From Erythrobacter cryptus DSM 12079 (lineage in GTDB: Bacteria > Pseudomonadota > Alphaproteobacteria > Sphingomonadales > Sphingomonadaceae), in the NCBI RefSeq assembly GCF_000422985.1, contig NZ_AUHC01000002.1:310001-374000 (forward strand): a DNA stretch of 64,000 nt. Direction: 5' to 3'. Position 1 is the stretch's first letter. Each line of letters begins with the position of its first letter. The position numbers and the translations under genes were made by a program. The notes under the pieces were generated by a model, which worked only from the letters and a program-made list of their open reading frames with translations, did no database searches and was not told the DNA's origin. Below are positions 36,180 through 44,024 of this stretch, piece after piece.

Positions 36180-37267
36180 CAGTCGAATACCACCACGCTG
36201 CGGGCCGAATGGCCGGCGCGCATTGTGTTGAACCCTTCGTTGACCTGATCGAGCGGGATGCGCTCGGCGATGATCGTGTCAAGATCGAGCAGCCCGCGCA
36301 GGTAAAAATCGACGAGCCGCGGCAAATCGATGGGGAAGTGGTTCATCCCCATGATCGCCCCCATCAGCTTCTTGCCCGAAAGCAGGTCCATCGCGCCAAG
36401 GCCGACCTTGCAATCCAGCGGCATCATCCCGAGGATCACGGCGGTGCCCCCGCGCCTGAGCGCCGCGACGGCAAGATCGGCCGAGGCCTGCCGCCCGACC
36501 GCCTCGATCGCCCAATGCACCCCGCCATTCGACAGGCCGATGATCTGCTTTGCCGCATCGGGATCGCTGGCATCAAGCGTGTGGGTGGCGCCCAGCACCT
36601 CGGCGAGCGCGCGCTTTTCGGGCAGCGGATCAACCGCGATGATCTGGCCTGCCCCGGCGATCCTGGCGGCGTTGACGACCGCAAGCCCCACTCCGCCGCA
36701 GCCGATCACCGCCACGCTTTCGCCCGGGGTCACCTTGCAGGCATTGAATATGGTGCCCGCCCCGGTCGTCACCGCGCAGCCCAGCACCGCGGCCCGATCG
36801 AGCGGCATGGCCTTGTCGATCGCCACGCAGGCGTGTTCGTGGATCAGCATCTGCTCGGACAGGGCCGAAAGATTGAGCATCTGGTTGACCGGCGTGCCAT
36901 CGGCAAAGGTGATGCGCGGCGGGGCATCCTTGCCGCGGCGGGTATCACCGCCCAGGCACAGCGCCATGCGCCCGGTGACGCAGAACTCGCAGTGCCCGCA
37001 GAAGGCCGAAAGGCACGAGACCACGTGATCGCCGGGCTTGACGGTCTTCACCTCGCTGCCCACCGCGCGCACCACCCCGGCGGCCTCGTGCCCGGGGATG
37101 CAGGGCAGGGCATGGGGATAGTGGCCATCGATGAAATGCAAGTCGGAATGGCACAGCCCGCAGGCCTTGGTGTCGATCAGCACCTCGTGCGGGCCGGGCT
37201 CGGCATAGGTCACTTCGGCGATGCGGAGGCCCTCTCCGGGGCGTTCCAGAATGGCGGCTCTGGCCAT
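36179..37267 (-). CDS. Zinc-dependent alcohol dehydrogenase (MDR superfamily)
   Basis: A 362-residue medium-chain dehydrogenase. Catalytic Zn site: ACGLCHSDLHF and GHEAAGVV; structural Zn site: CGHCEFCVTGRMALC. The Rossmann loop is VIGCGGVGLAV with Asp in IAVDPLPEKR, so NAD is favoured. This is a class-III-like alcohol dehydrogenase group. It may oxidise an alcohol or hydroxy-acid intermediate of the neighbouring acyl-CoA pathway. Its stop shares one base with the kinase start. Confidence 0.87.
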   Translation of the reverse strand: MARAAILERPGEGLRIAEVTYAEPGPHEVLIDTKACGLCHSDLHFIDGHYPHALPCIPGHEAAGVVRAVGSEVKTVKPGDHVVSCLSAFCGHCEFCVTGRMALCLGGDTRRGKDAPPRITFADGTPVNQMLNLSALSEQMLIHEHACVAIDKAMPLDRAAVLGCAVTTGAGTIFNACKVTPGESVAVIGCGGVGLAVVNAARIAGAGQIIAVDPLPEKRALAEVLGATHTLDASDPDAAKQIIGLSNGGVHWAIEAVGRQASADLAVAALRRGGTAVILGMMPLDCKVGLGAMDLLSGKKLMGAIMGMNHFPIDLPRLVDFYLRGLLDLDTIIAERIPLDQVNEGFNTMRAGHSARSVVVFD

Positions 37268-37393
37268 GCTTGTCCTCGTTTGAGCGGTTGCAGATTGTCG
37301 CGGCGCTGGCGGGGGCGGGGCGGGCCTGCTCGGACGGGCGAAGCCTCCGGGAAAGCCCGTGTCCCCGCGCGCCCGAGCGGCCCGGATGATGCC

Positions 37394-38731
37394 CTAGCGT
37401 GCCACCCCCATGTCGCCCGAGCTGAAGCTCGCCGCATCATTGGCCGGGCGGCCGTGATCGCCGCGCAGGGCATTGGCGGTGGGGCCGGGGCGGGGCGCGT
37501 GCTTGGCAAACTCCATCTGCGCGATCGAACGGGCGTGGACCTCGTCCGGCCCGTCGGCAAGGCGCAGGGTGCGCTGGTTGGCGTAGGCGCGGGCGAGGCC
37601 ATAATCGTCTGAGACCCCGCCGCCGCCATGGGCCTGGATCGCATCATCGATGATCCTGAGGGCCATGTTGGGCGCCTGCACCTTGATCATGGCGATTTCC
37701 TGCTTGGCCGCCTTGTTGCCGACCTTGTCCATCATGTCGGCAGCCTTGAGGCACAAGAGGCGGGTCATCTCGATATCGATGCGCGCGCGCGCGACGCGCT
37801 CCTCCCACACCGAATGCTTGTAGATCGGCTTGCCGAAGGCCTGGCGCTCCTGCAGGCGGCGGCACATCTTTTCGAGCGCTTCCTCGGCCGCGCCGATGGT
37901 GCGCATGCAGTGATGGATACGCCCCGGCCCGAGCCGCCCCTGGGCGATCTCGAAGCCGCGCCCCTCGCCCAGAAGGATGTTGCTTGCCGGTACGCGCACG
38001 TCCTTGAGCTCGATTTCCATGTGGCCGTGCGGGGCATCGTCATAGCCGAACACCGGCAGGTGCCGCAGGATGTGGATCCCCGGCGTATCGAGCGGCACGA
38101 TGATCATCGATTGCTGGGCATGGCGCTGGGCGGAAAAATCGGTCTTGCCCATCACGATCGCCACCTTGCAGCGCGGATCGCCCGCGCCCGATGACCACCA
38201 CTTGCGCCCGTTGATGACGTAATAATCCCCGTCGCGCTCGATGCGGGTCTCGATGTTGGTGGCATCGGAGGAGGCGGTGTAGGGCTCGGTCATCAGGAAG
38301 GCCGAACGGATCTCGCCGTTCATCAGTGGGCGCAGCCAGGCTTCCTTCTGCTCACGGGTGCCGTAGCGGTGGAACACCTCCATGTTGCCGGTATCGGGCG
38401 CCGAGCAGTTGAACACCTCGCTCGCCCAGCCGATGCGGCCCATCTCCTCGGCGCACAGGGCATATTCGAGATTGGTCAGGCCCGGCCCTTCGAATTCGAA
38501 GCTGTCATCGACATGGTGATGGCTGTCGTTGCGCGGCGGCATGAACAGGTTCCAGATGCCTTGCGCCTTGGCCTTGGCCTTCAGCTCCTCGACGATCGGG
38601 AGCACCTTCCAGCGCTCGCCCGCGCGGTCCTGTTCCTCATAGGTCTTCATGTTGGGGCGCACATGCGCCTCGATGAAGTCGCGCACGCGGTTGCGCCAAT
38701 AGACCTGCCGCTCGGTAGGCTCGAAATCCAT
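37394..38731 (-). CDS. Acyl-CoA dehydrogenase, ACAD11-like
   Basis: A 445-residue flavin-dependent acyl-CoA dehydrogenase. Blocks include [38 protein letters not shown] (FAD/substrate loop), [20 protein letters not shown] and [20 protein letters not shown] near the C-terminus. These are typical of ACAD11-type and related long enzymes. With the adjoining kinase it could carry out the dephosphorylating or isomerising step of 4-hydroxyacyl-CoA breakdown; ordinary alpha-beta dehydrogenation is the alternative. Start 38731; an in-frame extension to 38788 has no similarity. Confidence 0.86.
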   Translation of the reverse strand: MDFEPTERQVYWRNRVRDFIEAHVRPNMKTYEEQDRAGERWKVLPIVEELKAKAKAQGIWNLFMPPRNDSHHHVDDSFEFEGPGLTNLEYALCAEEMGRIGWASEVFNCSAPDTGNMEVFHRYGTREQKEAWLRPLMNGEIRSAFLMTEPYTASSDATNIETRIERDGDYYVINGRKWWSSGAGDPRCKVAIVMGKTDFSAQRHAQQSMIIVPLDTPGIHILRHLPVFGYDDAPHGHMEIELKDVRVPASNILLGEGRGFEIAQGRLGPGRIHHCMRTIGAAEEALEKMCRRLQERQAFGKPIYKHSVWEERVARARIDIEMTRLLCLKAADMMDKVGNKAAKQEIAMIKVQAPNMALRIIDDAIQAHGGGGVSDDYGLARAYANQRTLRLADGPDEVHARSIAQMEFAKHAPRPGPTANALRGDHGRPANDAASFSSGDMGVAR

Positions 38732-38806
38732 GAAAAGTCCTCTCGTCCGTGATTGCCATCGAATCCGCGCCCGAGCGTGGCAGAGCATCCGCCGGGCGCC
38801 AAGCTC

Positions 38807-40240
38807 TCATTTGTGCGGCGGCGCCCGCGTCGCCCCGAGCCGGGCGAGGCGATCGGCATGGTCCGCCTCGCCCAGCGGAAAGCGCAGGAACACCAGCACC
38901 GCCCCGCTCACCAGCATCGCGGTGAGCAGGGTGTAGAGCAGCATCAGCCGCTCGATCACCGTGCCATCGACCGCGCCGGGCTGGGCATTGGCGGGAAAGC
39001 CCACCGCGCTGATCAGGCTGCCGGCGGCAAAGGTGCCAAGCCCGGTGACGCATTTCTGCATGAACAGCATCCCGGCAAAGAACAGGCCTTCCTCGCGGTG
39101 GCCGGTCTTGATCTCCGAATCCTCGACCACATCGGCCAGCATCGATCCGGTGAGCATCATCGGGCACACGCCGATGCCGGTTGCCAGCGTGGCAAAGCCG
39201 AGGAACAGCGGCAGCGTGGCCGGCTCGCCATTGGCCGGAAACAGGCCGGCAAGGCGCAGCACATAGGGCGCAAGGCCGATGGCCATGGCCAGCGCCGCCA
39301 TGATCGCCGCGGCGTTCTTCTTGCCCCAGCGGCGCGAGACGATCGGGGCGAGCACGAAGCCCATCACCACCCCGGCAAGCAGGGTGACCGGCCACACCGC
39401 CAGCGCCCAGCCGGGAAACTCCCACACATAGGTCTGCATGTAGGTGCTGGTGGCAAAGTTCAGCCCCTGGTTGGCATAGGCAAACACCCCGGCGCCCATC
39501 AGCGTGAGGAAGGCGGGGTTGCGCAGCGTGCGGCGCATCGCCTTGAGCTCCTCTGCCAATGGCAGGCGCGGGGGCAGCTTGGCCGGGGGCCGGGCGAGCG
39601 CGCGATGGGTGCCGAGCGAGACGGTGAGGATCGCCACGGTCATCAGGATCACGCCGGCCCAGGCATAGGCATCATAGCCCTCGCGCCGCAGCAGCCCGGC
39701 CGGCTGCTCGGGCGTGGGCGCGAGGAACACCCCATAGGCGAGGAACAGCAGCAGCAGCCCGCCCGCCCAGCCGAACAGGAAGCGGTAGCGGATCACATCG
39801 GTACGCTCGTGATAGTCCTGGGTGATCTCGGGCAGCATCGCGAGCGAGGGCACCTCGTTCAAGGCGATCGCGGTGCGCACCAGGATTGCCGCGCAGGTGA
39901 GATAGACCAGCATCGCGGTCTCCCCCCAGGCGGGGGGGTGCCAGAGCATGAACCACGACAGGCCCACCGGAAGGATCGAGGCATAGAGCCAGGGGTGGCG
40001 CCGCCCCCAGCGGGTATTGGTGCGGTCGCTCAAATGGCCGATCACCGGATCGATGAAGGCATCGATCACCAGCGCCACCATCACCGCCAGACCCACGAGG
40101 TTGGCGGGAAGGCCCATCACCTGATTGTAGAAGATCAGCAGGAACACGGCAAAGCCGTTGTCCTTGATCCCATAGGCAACGGCCCCGGCGCCATAGGCGA
40201 GCTTGAGCCGATAGGGCACCTTGGCATCAGCCGCGCTCAT
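38807..40240 (-). CDS. MFS transporter, GPH (glycoside-pentoside-hexuronide)-like
   Basis: A 477-residue transporter with about 12 membrane helices. LAYGAGAVAYGIKDNGFAVF, IDPVIGHLSDRTNTRWGRRHPWL and ALNEVPSLAMLPEITQDYHERT match GPH-family cation symporters; MLADVVEDSEIKTGHREEGLF is a second conserved loop. In sphingomonads such genes often sit beside catabolic clusters, so the substrate may be an acid, steroid-like or sugar-like compound. Its ATG overlaps the stop of a 17-codon leader frame that has its own strong Shine-Dalgarno. Confidence 0.85.
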   Translation of the reverse strand: MSAADAKVPYRLKLAYGAGAVAYGIKDNGFAVFLLIFYNQVMGLPANLVGLAVMVALVIDAFIDPVIGHLSDRTNTRWGRRHPWLYASILPVGLSWFMLWHPPAWGETAMLVYLTCAAILVRTAIALNEVPSLAMLPEITQDYHERTDVIRYRFLFGWAGGLLLLFLAYGVFLAPTPEQPAGLLRREGYDAYAWAGVILMTVAILTVSLGTHRALARPPAKLPPRLPLAEELKAMRRTLRNPAFLTLMGAGVFAYANQGLNFATSTYMQTYVWEFPGWALAVWPVTLLAGVVMGFVLAPIVSRRWGKKNAAAIMAALAMAIGLAPYVLRLAGLFPANGEPATLPLFLGFATLATGIGVCPMMLTGSMLADVVEDSEIKTGHREEGLFFAGMLFMQKCVTGLGTFAAGSLISAVGFPANAQPGAVDGTVIERLMLLYTLLTAMLVSGAVLVFLRFPLGEADHADRLARLGATRAPPHK

Positions 40241-40290
40241 CCGCGCGCCGCCCCACGGCCCTGTGCCGCCCGTGCGAATCCTCTCACCAT
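40237..40290 (-). CDS. Possible 17-codon leader peptide, overlapping the MFS gene
   Basis: GGAGAGGGA directly precedes an ATG at 40290, opening a 17-residue Arg/Ala/Gly-rich frame whose TGA overlaps the transporter ATG (ATGA). The transporter's own ATG has no good Shine-Dalgarno, so ribosomes may enter through this leader and reinitiate. No homology is claimed. Confidence 0.35.
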   Translation of the reverse strand: MVRGFARAAQGRGAARG

Positions 40291-40322
40291 TCCCTCTCCA
40301 CTTTCGGTTGCAATGCTAGACC

Positions 40323-40427
40323 GATTGACCCCCGCGTCAATCGCGCCGCGCCTGACGCTACGGCATCGCCGGGCGGGAGATCGGCGCTTGCAGCCGCCGA
40401 CAAATTGCCACTAACGTAAGCGTCAAG
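40323..40427. promoter_or_regulatory. Divergent control region with two dyads
   Basis: GATTGAC-N6-GTCAATC (40323-40342) is a perfect 7-bp-arm dyad. At 40411-40427 the sequence CTAACGTAAGCGTCAAG has a one-mismatch dyad (TAACG/CGTCA) reminiscent of LiuR-like MerR operators of acyl-CoA catabolic genes. Both lie between the transporter (left) and the acyl-CoA dehydrogenase operon (right), so a shared catabolic repressor is likely. Confidence 0.5.
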
Positions 40428-40455
40428 TGAGGCCCGAGAGAGAGGAGAATCGGCC

Positions 40456-41649
40456 ATGGCCGACCTGGAGACGTTCCGCGCCGAAACCCGCGCCTGGCTC
40501 GAGGCGAATTGCCCGCCGGAAATGCGCGAGCCGGTGCGCGACGAGGATGACATCTATTGGGGCGGCCGCCGCGCGCGCTTCAAGAACGCGGCGCAGCAGG
40601 CCTGGCTCGAGGCGGCGATCGCCAAGGGCTACACCGTGCCCTCGTGGCCGAAGGAATATGGCGGGGCGGGGCTTTCGCCGGCCGAGGCCAAGGTGCTGCG
40701 CGAGGAAATGGCGCGCATCAATGCCCGCCCACCGCTCAGCTCCTTCGGCATCTGGATGCTTGGCCCGGCGCTGCTGCATTTCGGCACCGAGGGGCAGAAG
40801 CGCCGCTTCCTTAACGAGATTGCCCGCGGCGAAATCCGCTGGTGCCAGGGCTATTCCGAGCCCGGCTCGGGCAGCGACCTGGTCAGCTTGCAGACCTTTG
40901 GCGAGGACAAGGGCGATCACTGGGTGGTCAATGGCCAGAAGATCTGGACCAGCTATGCCGATCAGGCCGACTGGATCTTCTGCCTGGTGCGCACCGACAA
41001 GACCAACAAGTATCAGGGCATCACCTTCATGCTCTTCGACATGGCGAGCGAGGGGGTGACGACCAAGCCGATCAAGCTGATCAGTGGCTCCTCGCCCTTC
41101 TGCGAGACCTTCTTCGACAATGTCAAGGTGCCCAAGTCCTATGGCGAGGACGTGCCGGCCTATGTGGGCGAGATCAACCGCGGCTGGGACGTGGCCAAGT
41201 ATCTGCTCGGGCACGAGCGCGAGATGATCTCGGGCGCCGGCGGGAGCGAGCGGGCCGCGGCGATCGGCGCGGCGATGAAGCGCCTTGCGGCAAAGAACGG
41301 CGATGAAATCGATCCGGTCTTGCGCGCCGAGCTCGCCATGTTCGATGTCGATGCGCTGGCCTATGCGGCGATGGGCGAGAAGTTCCTGGACGAGATCAAG
41401 GTCGGCAAGGCCCATCCGGCCCAGCCCAACATGATGAAATATGCCGGCACCGAGCTCAACAAGCGCCGCCACGAGCTGATGATGGCGGTGGGCGGTAGCC
41501 GCGCGCTCGAGTGGGAGAGCGAGGCGACCGAGGGCGGCAAGCCCGCGCGCGCCTGGCTGCGCACCAAGGCCAATTCGATCGAGGGCGGCACCAGCGAGGT
41601 GATGCTCAACGTCATCGCCAAGCGCATCCTCGATTTGCCGGGCGCGTGA
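40456..41649 (+). CDS. Acyl-CoA dehydrogenase
   Basis: A 397-residue acyl-CoA dehydrogenase, first gene of the plus-strand half of the catabolic island. Recognisable parts are YTVPSWPKEYGGAGLSP, EIRWCQGYSEPGSGSDLVSL, the strand VVNGQKIWTSYADQADWIFC, and near the end TKANSIEGGTSEVMLNVIAK with the Glu-Gly-Gly-Thr segment before FAD contacts. Related enzymes work with a second dehydrogenase subunit in steroid or cholesterol side-chain degradation (alpha-beta heterotetramers), and the next gene is a second dehydrogenase. GAGAGAGGAG precedes the ATG. Confidence 0.88.
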   Translation: MADLETFRAETRAWLEANCPPEMREPVRDEDDIYWGGRRARFKNAAQQAWLEAAIAKGYTVPSWPKEYGGAGLSPAEAKVLREEMARINARPPLSSFGIWMLGPALLHFGTEGQKRRFLNEIARGEIRWCQGYSEPGSGSDLVSLQTFGEDKGDHWVVNGQKIWTSYADQADWIFCLVRTDKTNKYQGITFMLFDMASEGVTTKPIKLISGSSPFCETFFDNVKVPKSYGEDVPAYVGEINRGWDVAKYLLGHEREMISGAGGSERAAAIGAAMKRLAAKNGDEIDPVLRAELAMFDVDALAYAAMGEKFLDEIKVGKAHPAQPNMMKYAGTELNKRRHELMMAVGGSRALEWESEATEGGKPARAWLRTKANSIEGGTSEVMLNVIAKRILDLPGA

Positions 41650-41669
41650 TCTAGCAACTTTCATCGTCT

Positions 41670-41732
41670 CCCCGGCGAAGGCCAAGGCCCAGATGCGGCG
41701 CCCGCTGGACCGGGCCTGGGCCTGCGCCGGGG
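41670..41732. repeat. Inverted-repeat (REP-like) element between acyl-CoA dehydrogenase genes
   Basis: CCCCGGCGAAGGCC with AAGGCCCAG on the left faces CTGGGCCTGCGCCGGGG on the right, with a roughly 24-nt centre. The outer CCCCGGCG/CGCCGGGG arms are perfect. This is the type of palindromic intergenic element scattered through sphingomonad genomes. It occupies most of the gap before the second dehydrogenase. Confidence 0.6.
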
Positions 41733-41759
41733 TGGCGACCCAAGGGAGAGGGAAAACCA

Positions 41760-42899
41760 ATGCCCCTGTATCACACCGAAGAGCAGGCGATGCTCGCCGA
41801 GACCGCGCGCGGCTTCATGGCCGAGGAAGGCAATATCGCCAAGCAGCTGCGCCACTGGCGCGACCGCAATTGCAAGGATGGCTTTGGCCACGCGCTGTGG
41901 AAGCAGATGGCCGAGATGGGCTTTACCGGCATCCTCGTGGACGAGGCCGATGGCGGGCTTGGCATGGGCCATGTCGAGGCCGGGATCGTGCTCGAGGAGA
42001 TCGGCCGCAATCTCACGCCCTCACCCTTCCTCACCTCGGCGGTGCTGGCGGCGACCGCATTGAAGCACGCCTCGGCGGAGCTCAAGGGGCGCTATCTGCC
42101 CGGGCTCGTCGCGGGCGAGAGCGTCTTTGCCGTGGCGATCGACGAGACCGCCAAGCACCGCCCGCAGCGCATCACCACCCGGGCCGAACGCGCCGGCAAC
42201 GGCTTTCGCCTCACCGGGGCCAAGAGCTTCGTCATCCACGGCGCCAGTGCCGACATGATCGTGGTGGCCGCGCGCACCGCGGGCGCGGACGAGGACCGCG
42301 ACGGGATCACCCTGTTCGCCGTGCCAAAGGACGCGGCCGGAATGAGCCACGATCCGGTGCGCCTCGTCGATTCCTCGGTGGCCACCCATACCCGCTTCGA
42401 TGGGGTCGAGCTTGATGGCGATGCCGTGATCGGTGAGGTCGATGGCGGGCGCGACGTGCTCGATGCCATGCTCATCGCCGGGCGCGTGGGCGCTGCGGCC
42501 GAAGGCGTGGGCGTGGCGCGCGGGGCGATGGAAATGACCGTCGGCTATCTCAAGCAGCGCAAGCAGTTCGGCCGCCTCATCGGCGAGTTTCAGGCCCTGC
42601 AGCACCGCGCCAGCCACCTCTATTCCGAGGTCGAGATTGCCCGCGCCGCCACCATCAAGGCGCAGCAGTTGCTCGATGCCGGTGCGCCCAGCGCCGATCT
42701 GATGGCGAGCGTTGCCAAGGCCAAGGTCGCCAAGGCCGCGCGCCTCGCCGTGCAGGAAGGGGTGCAGATGCATGGCGGCATCGGGATGACCGATGAATAT
42801 GACATCGGCCTTTACATGAAGCGCGACCGCGCGCTCGCCGAGTTTCTGGGCGATGCCTATTTCCACGCCAGCCGTGTGGCTGAACTGAGCGGATATTGA
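41760..42899 (+). CDS. Acyl-CoA dehydrogenase (second subunit-like)
   Basis: A 379-residue acyl-CoA dehydrogenase paralogous to the previous gene. Features are EEQAMLAETARGFMAEEG at the N-terminus, GILVDEADGGLGMGHVEAGIV, LKQRKQFGRLIGEFQALQHR and VQMHGGIGMTDEYDIGLYMK at the C-terminus. The TEP substrate loop of canonical enzymes is replaced (AVAIDETAKH region), as seen in the non-catalytic subunit of heterotetrameric dehydrogenases. That pairing with the gene upstream is an inference. GGGAGAGGG precedes the ATG. Confidence 0.85.
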   Translation: MPLYHTEEQAMLAETARGFMAEEGNIAKQLRHWRDRNCKDGFGHALWKQMAEMGFTGILVDEADGGLGMGHVEAGIVLEEIGRNLTPSPFLTSAVLAATALKHASAELKGRYLPGLVAGESVFAVAIDETAKHRPQRITTRAERAGNGFRLTGAKSFVIHGASADMIVVAARTAGADEDRDGITLFAVPKDAAGMSHDPVRLVDSSVATHTRFDGVELDGDAVIGEVDGGRDVLDAMLIAGRVGAAAEGVGVARGAMEMTVGYLKQRKQFGRLIGEFQALQHRASHLYSEVEIARAATIKAQQLLDAGAPSADLMASVAKAKVAKAARLAVQEGVQMHGGIGMTDEYDIGLYMKRDRALAEFLGDAYFHASRVAELSGY

Positions 42900-42902
42900 G
42901 CC

Positions 42903-43712
42903 ATGGACATTCAATCACTTTTCAGCCTCGAAGGCCGCATCGCCCTCATCACCGGGGGCAGCCGCGGGATTGGCAAGATGTTCCTTGAAGGCCTGCTCGC
43001 CGCGGGCTGCGCGCGGGTCTATATCTCGGCGCGCAAGATCGAGCAGATGCAGGCGACGATCGACGAATTCGGCGCCGACAAGGTGATCGGCATTCCGGCT
43101 GACCTCTCGCAGATGGACGGGATCACCGCGCTTGCCGATGCGATCAAGGCGCGCGAGAGCCGGCTCGATATCCTCATCAACAATGCCGGGGCAGCCTGGG
43201 GCCAGCCCTATCTCGAGTTCACCGAGGCGGGCTGGCACCGCACCATGGATCTCAATGTCAAGACACCCTTCTTCCTCACCCAGAAGCTGCACGATCTGCT
43301 GGTGGCGGGCGGCAAGGCCGGGCATCCGGCCAAGGTGATCAATGTCTCCTCGATCGATGGGCTGCGGATCAACCCATGGGAGACCTATGCCTATCAGGCC
43401 TCAAAGGCGGCGGTGATCCAGCTTACCCGGCGCATGGCCGCGCGGCTGATCCGCGACAACATCATCGTCACCTCGATTGCGCCGGGGGCCTTCCCCTCCG
43501 AGATGAACCGCGCCGCCAAGGATGCGCCCGAAACCAGCGCCGCCGGCATTCCGGCCGGGCGCATCGGCACCGCCGAAGACATGGCCGCCGCCGCGATCTA
43601 TCTGTGCAGCCGCGCGGGCGACTATGTGGTGGGCGAGACGCTCACCGTCGATGGCGGGGTGGTCAATGCCCTGCTGCCGAACCACTTTGCTGATCCTTCG
43701 GGCAAGCGCTAG
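42903..43712 (+). CDS. SDR-family oxidoreductase
   Basis: A 269-residue classical SDR. The cofactor motif is TGGSRGIGKMF near residue 18, NNAGAAWG follows at about 95, and the catalytic triad region is VSSIDG with YAYQASKAA; GETLTVDGG ends the fold. The 'SARK' after beta-2 (YISARKIEQM) favours NADP. It starts 3 bp after the dehydrogenase stop and probably oxidises or reduces a hydroxyacyl or keto intermediate in the same pathway. Confidence 0.85.
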   Translation: MDIQSLFSLEGRIALITGGSRGIGKMFLEGLLAAGCARVYISARKIEQMQATIDEFGADKVIGIPADLSQMDGITALADAIKARESRLDILINNAGAAWGQPYLEFTEAGWHRTMDLNVKTPFFLTQKLHDLLVAGGKAGHPAKVINVSSIDGLRINPWETYAYQASKAAVIQLTRRMAARLIRDNIIVTSIAPGAFPSEMNRAAKDAPETSAAGIPAGRIGTAEDMAAAAIYLCSRAGDYVVGETLTVDGGVVNALLPNHFADPSGKR

Positions 43713-43758
43713 GCCGCCCGGCCGCGCCTTGCGCCCGCGCGGCAGCGGCCGCGCCTCC

Positions 43759-43799
43759 AAAAAAGAAGGCCCACACCCCGCCGTGCGGGGTTGTGGGCC
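43759..43799 (-). terminator. Intrinsic terminator on the minus strand
   Basis: GGCCCACACCCCG pairs with CGGGGTTGTGGGCC (one bulged base) around CCGTG. Reading on the minus strand, TTCTTTTTT follows the stem, as in a Rho-independent terminator. On the plus strand no T-run follows, so it is not a good terminator for the SDR gene upstream. It therefore implies a minus-strand transcript in the 43713-44024 gap. Confidence 0.8.
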
Positions 43800-43889
43800 A
43801 AGTCGGCGGAAGAAGGAGCCCTCTTCCGCCCGGGTCGCACCGAAAACGCTGGTGCCGGGCAATCCCTTCGCGCGATCGGCCCGGCTTTG
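43759..43889 (-). ncRNA. Candidate CRP-controlled small RNA with anti-Shine-Dalgarno loop
   Basis: Between the SDR gene and the Crp-family gene, about 130 nt on the minus strand has no credible protein frame but dense RNA structure. A 33-nt hairpin spans 43828-43860 (arms GCCCG+GCACC and GGTGC+CGGGC). Another spans 43805-43830 (GGCGGAAGA/TCTTCCGCC, 9-bp perfect stem) and shows GGGCUCCU in its loop, complementary to AGGAG. The intrinsic terminator follows. A -10-like CATAAG lies at 43900-43895, and a CRP-type site is centred about 41 bp before the implied start near 43889. The transcript is predicted, not proven; the family is not recognised. Confidence 0.55.
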
Positions 43890-43921
43890 CGGCCCTTATG
43901 ATTCGCGCGCGCGATTCTGTC

Positions 43922-43937
43922 TGTGATGGCCATCACG
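43922..43937. promoter_or_regulatory. CRP-type site, TGTGA-N6-TCACG
   Basis: TGTGATGGCCATCACG contains the 14-bp perfect palindrome GTGATGGCCATCAC and matches the CRP consensus TGTGA-N6-TCACA at nine of ten conserved bases. It is 88 bp upstream of the Crp/Fnr-family gene and about 41 bp from the predicted start of the small RNA on the other strand, suggesting joint control. Confidence 0.6.
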
Positions 43938-44024
43938 CCGCGCGGCCGCGCGATGCGATACGCTGCGGCCGTGCCCGGTTGCAGCAGGGCATCGCCAGCC
44001 ATAGGTTGGGGCGGGGGAAGGGAA

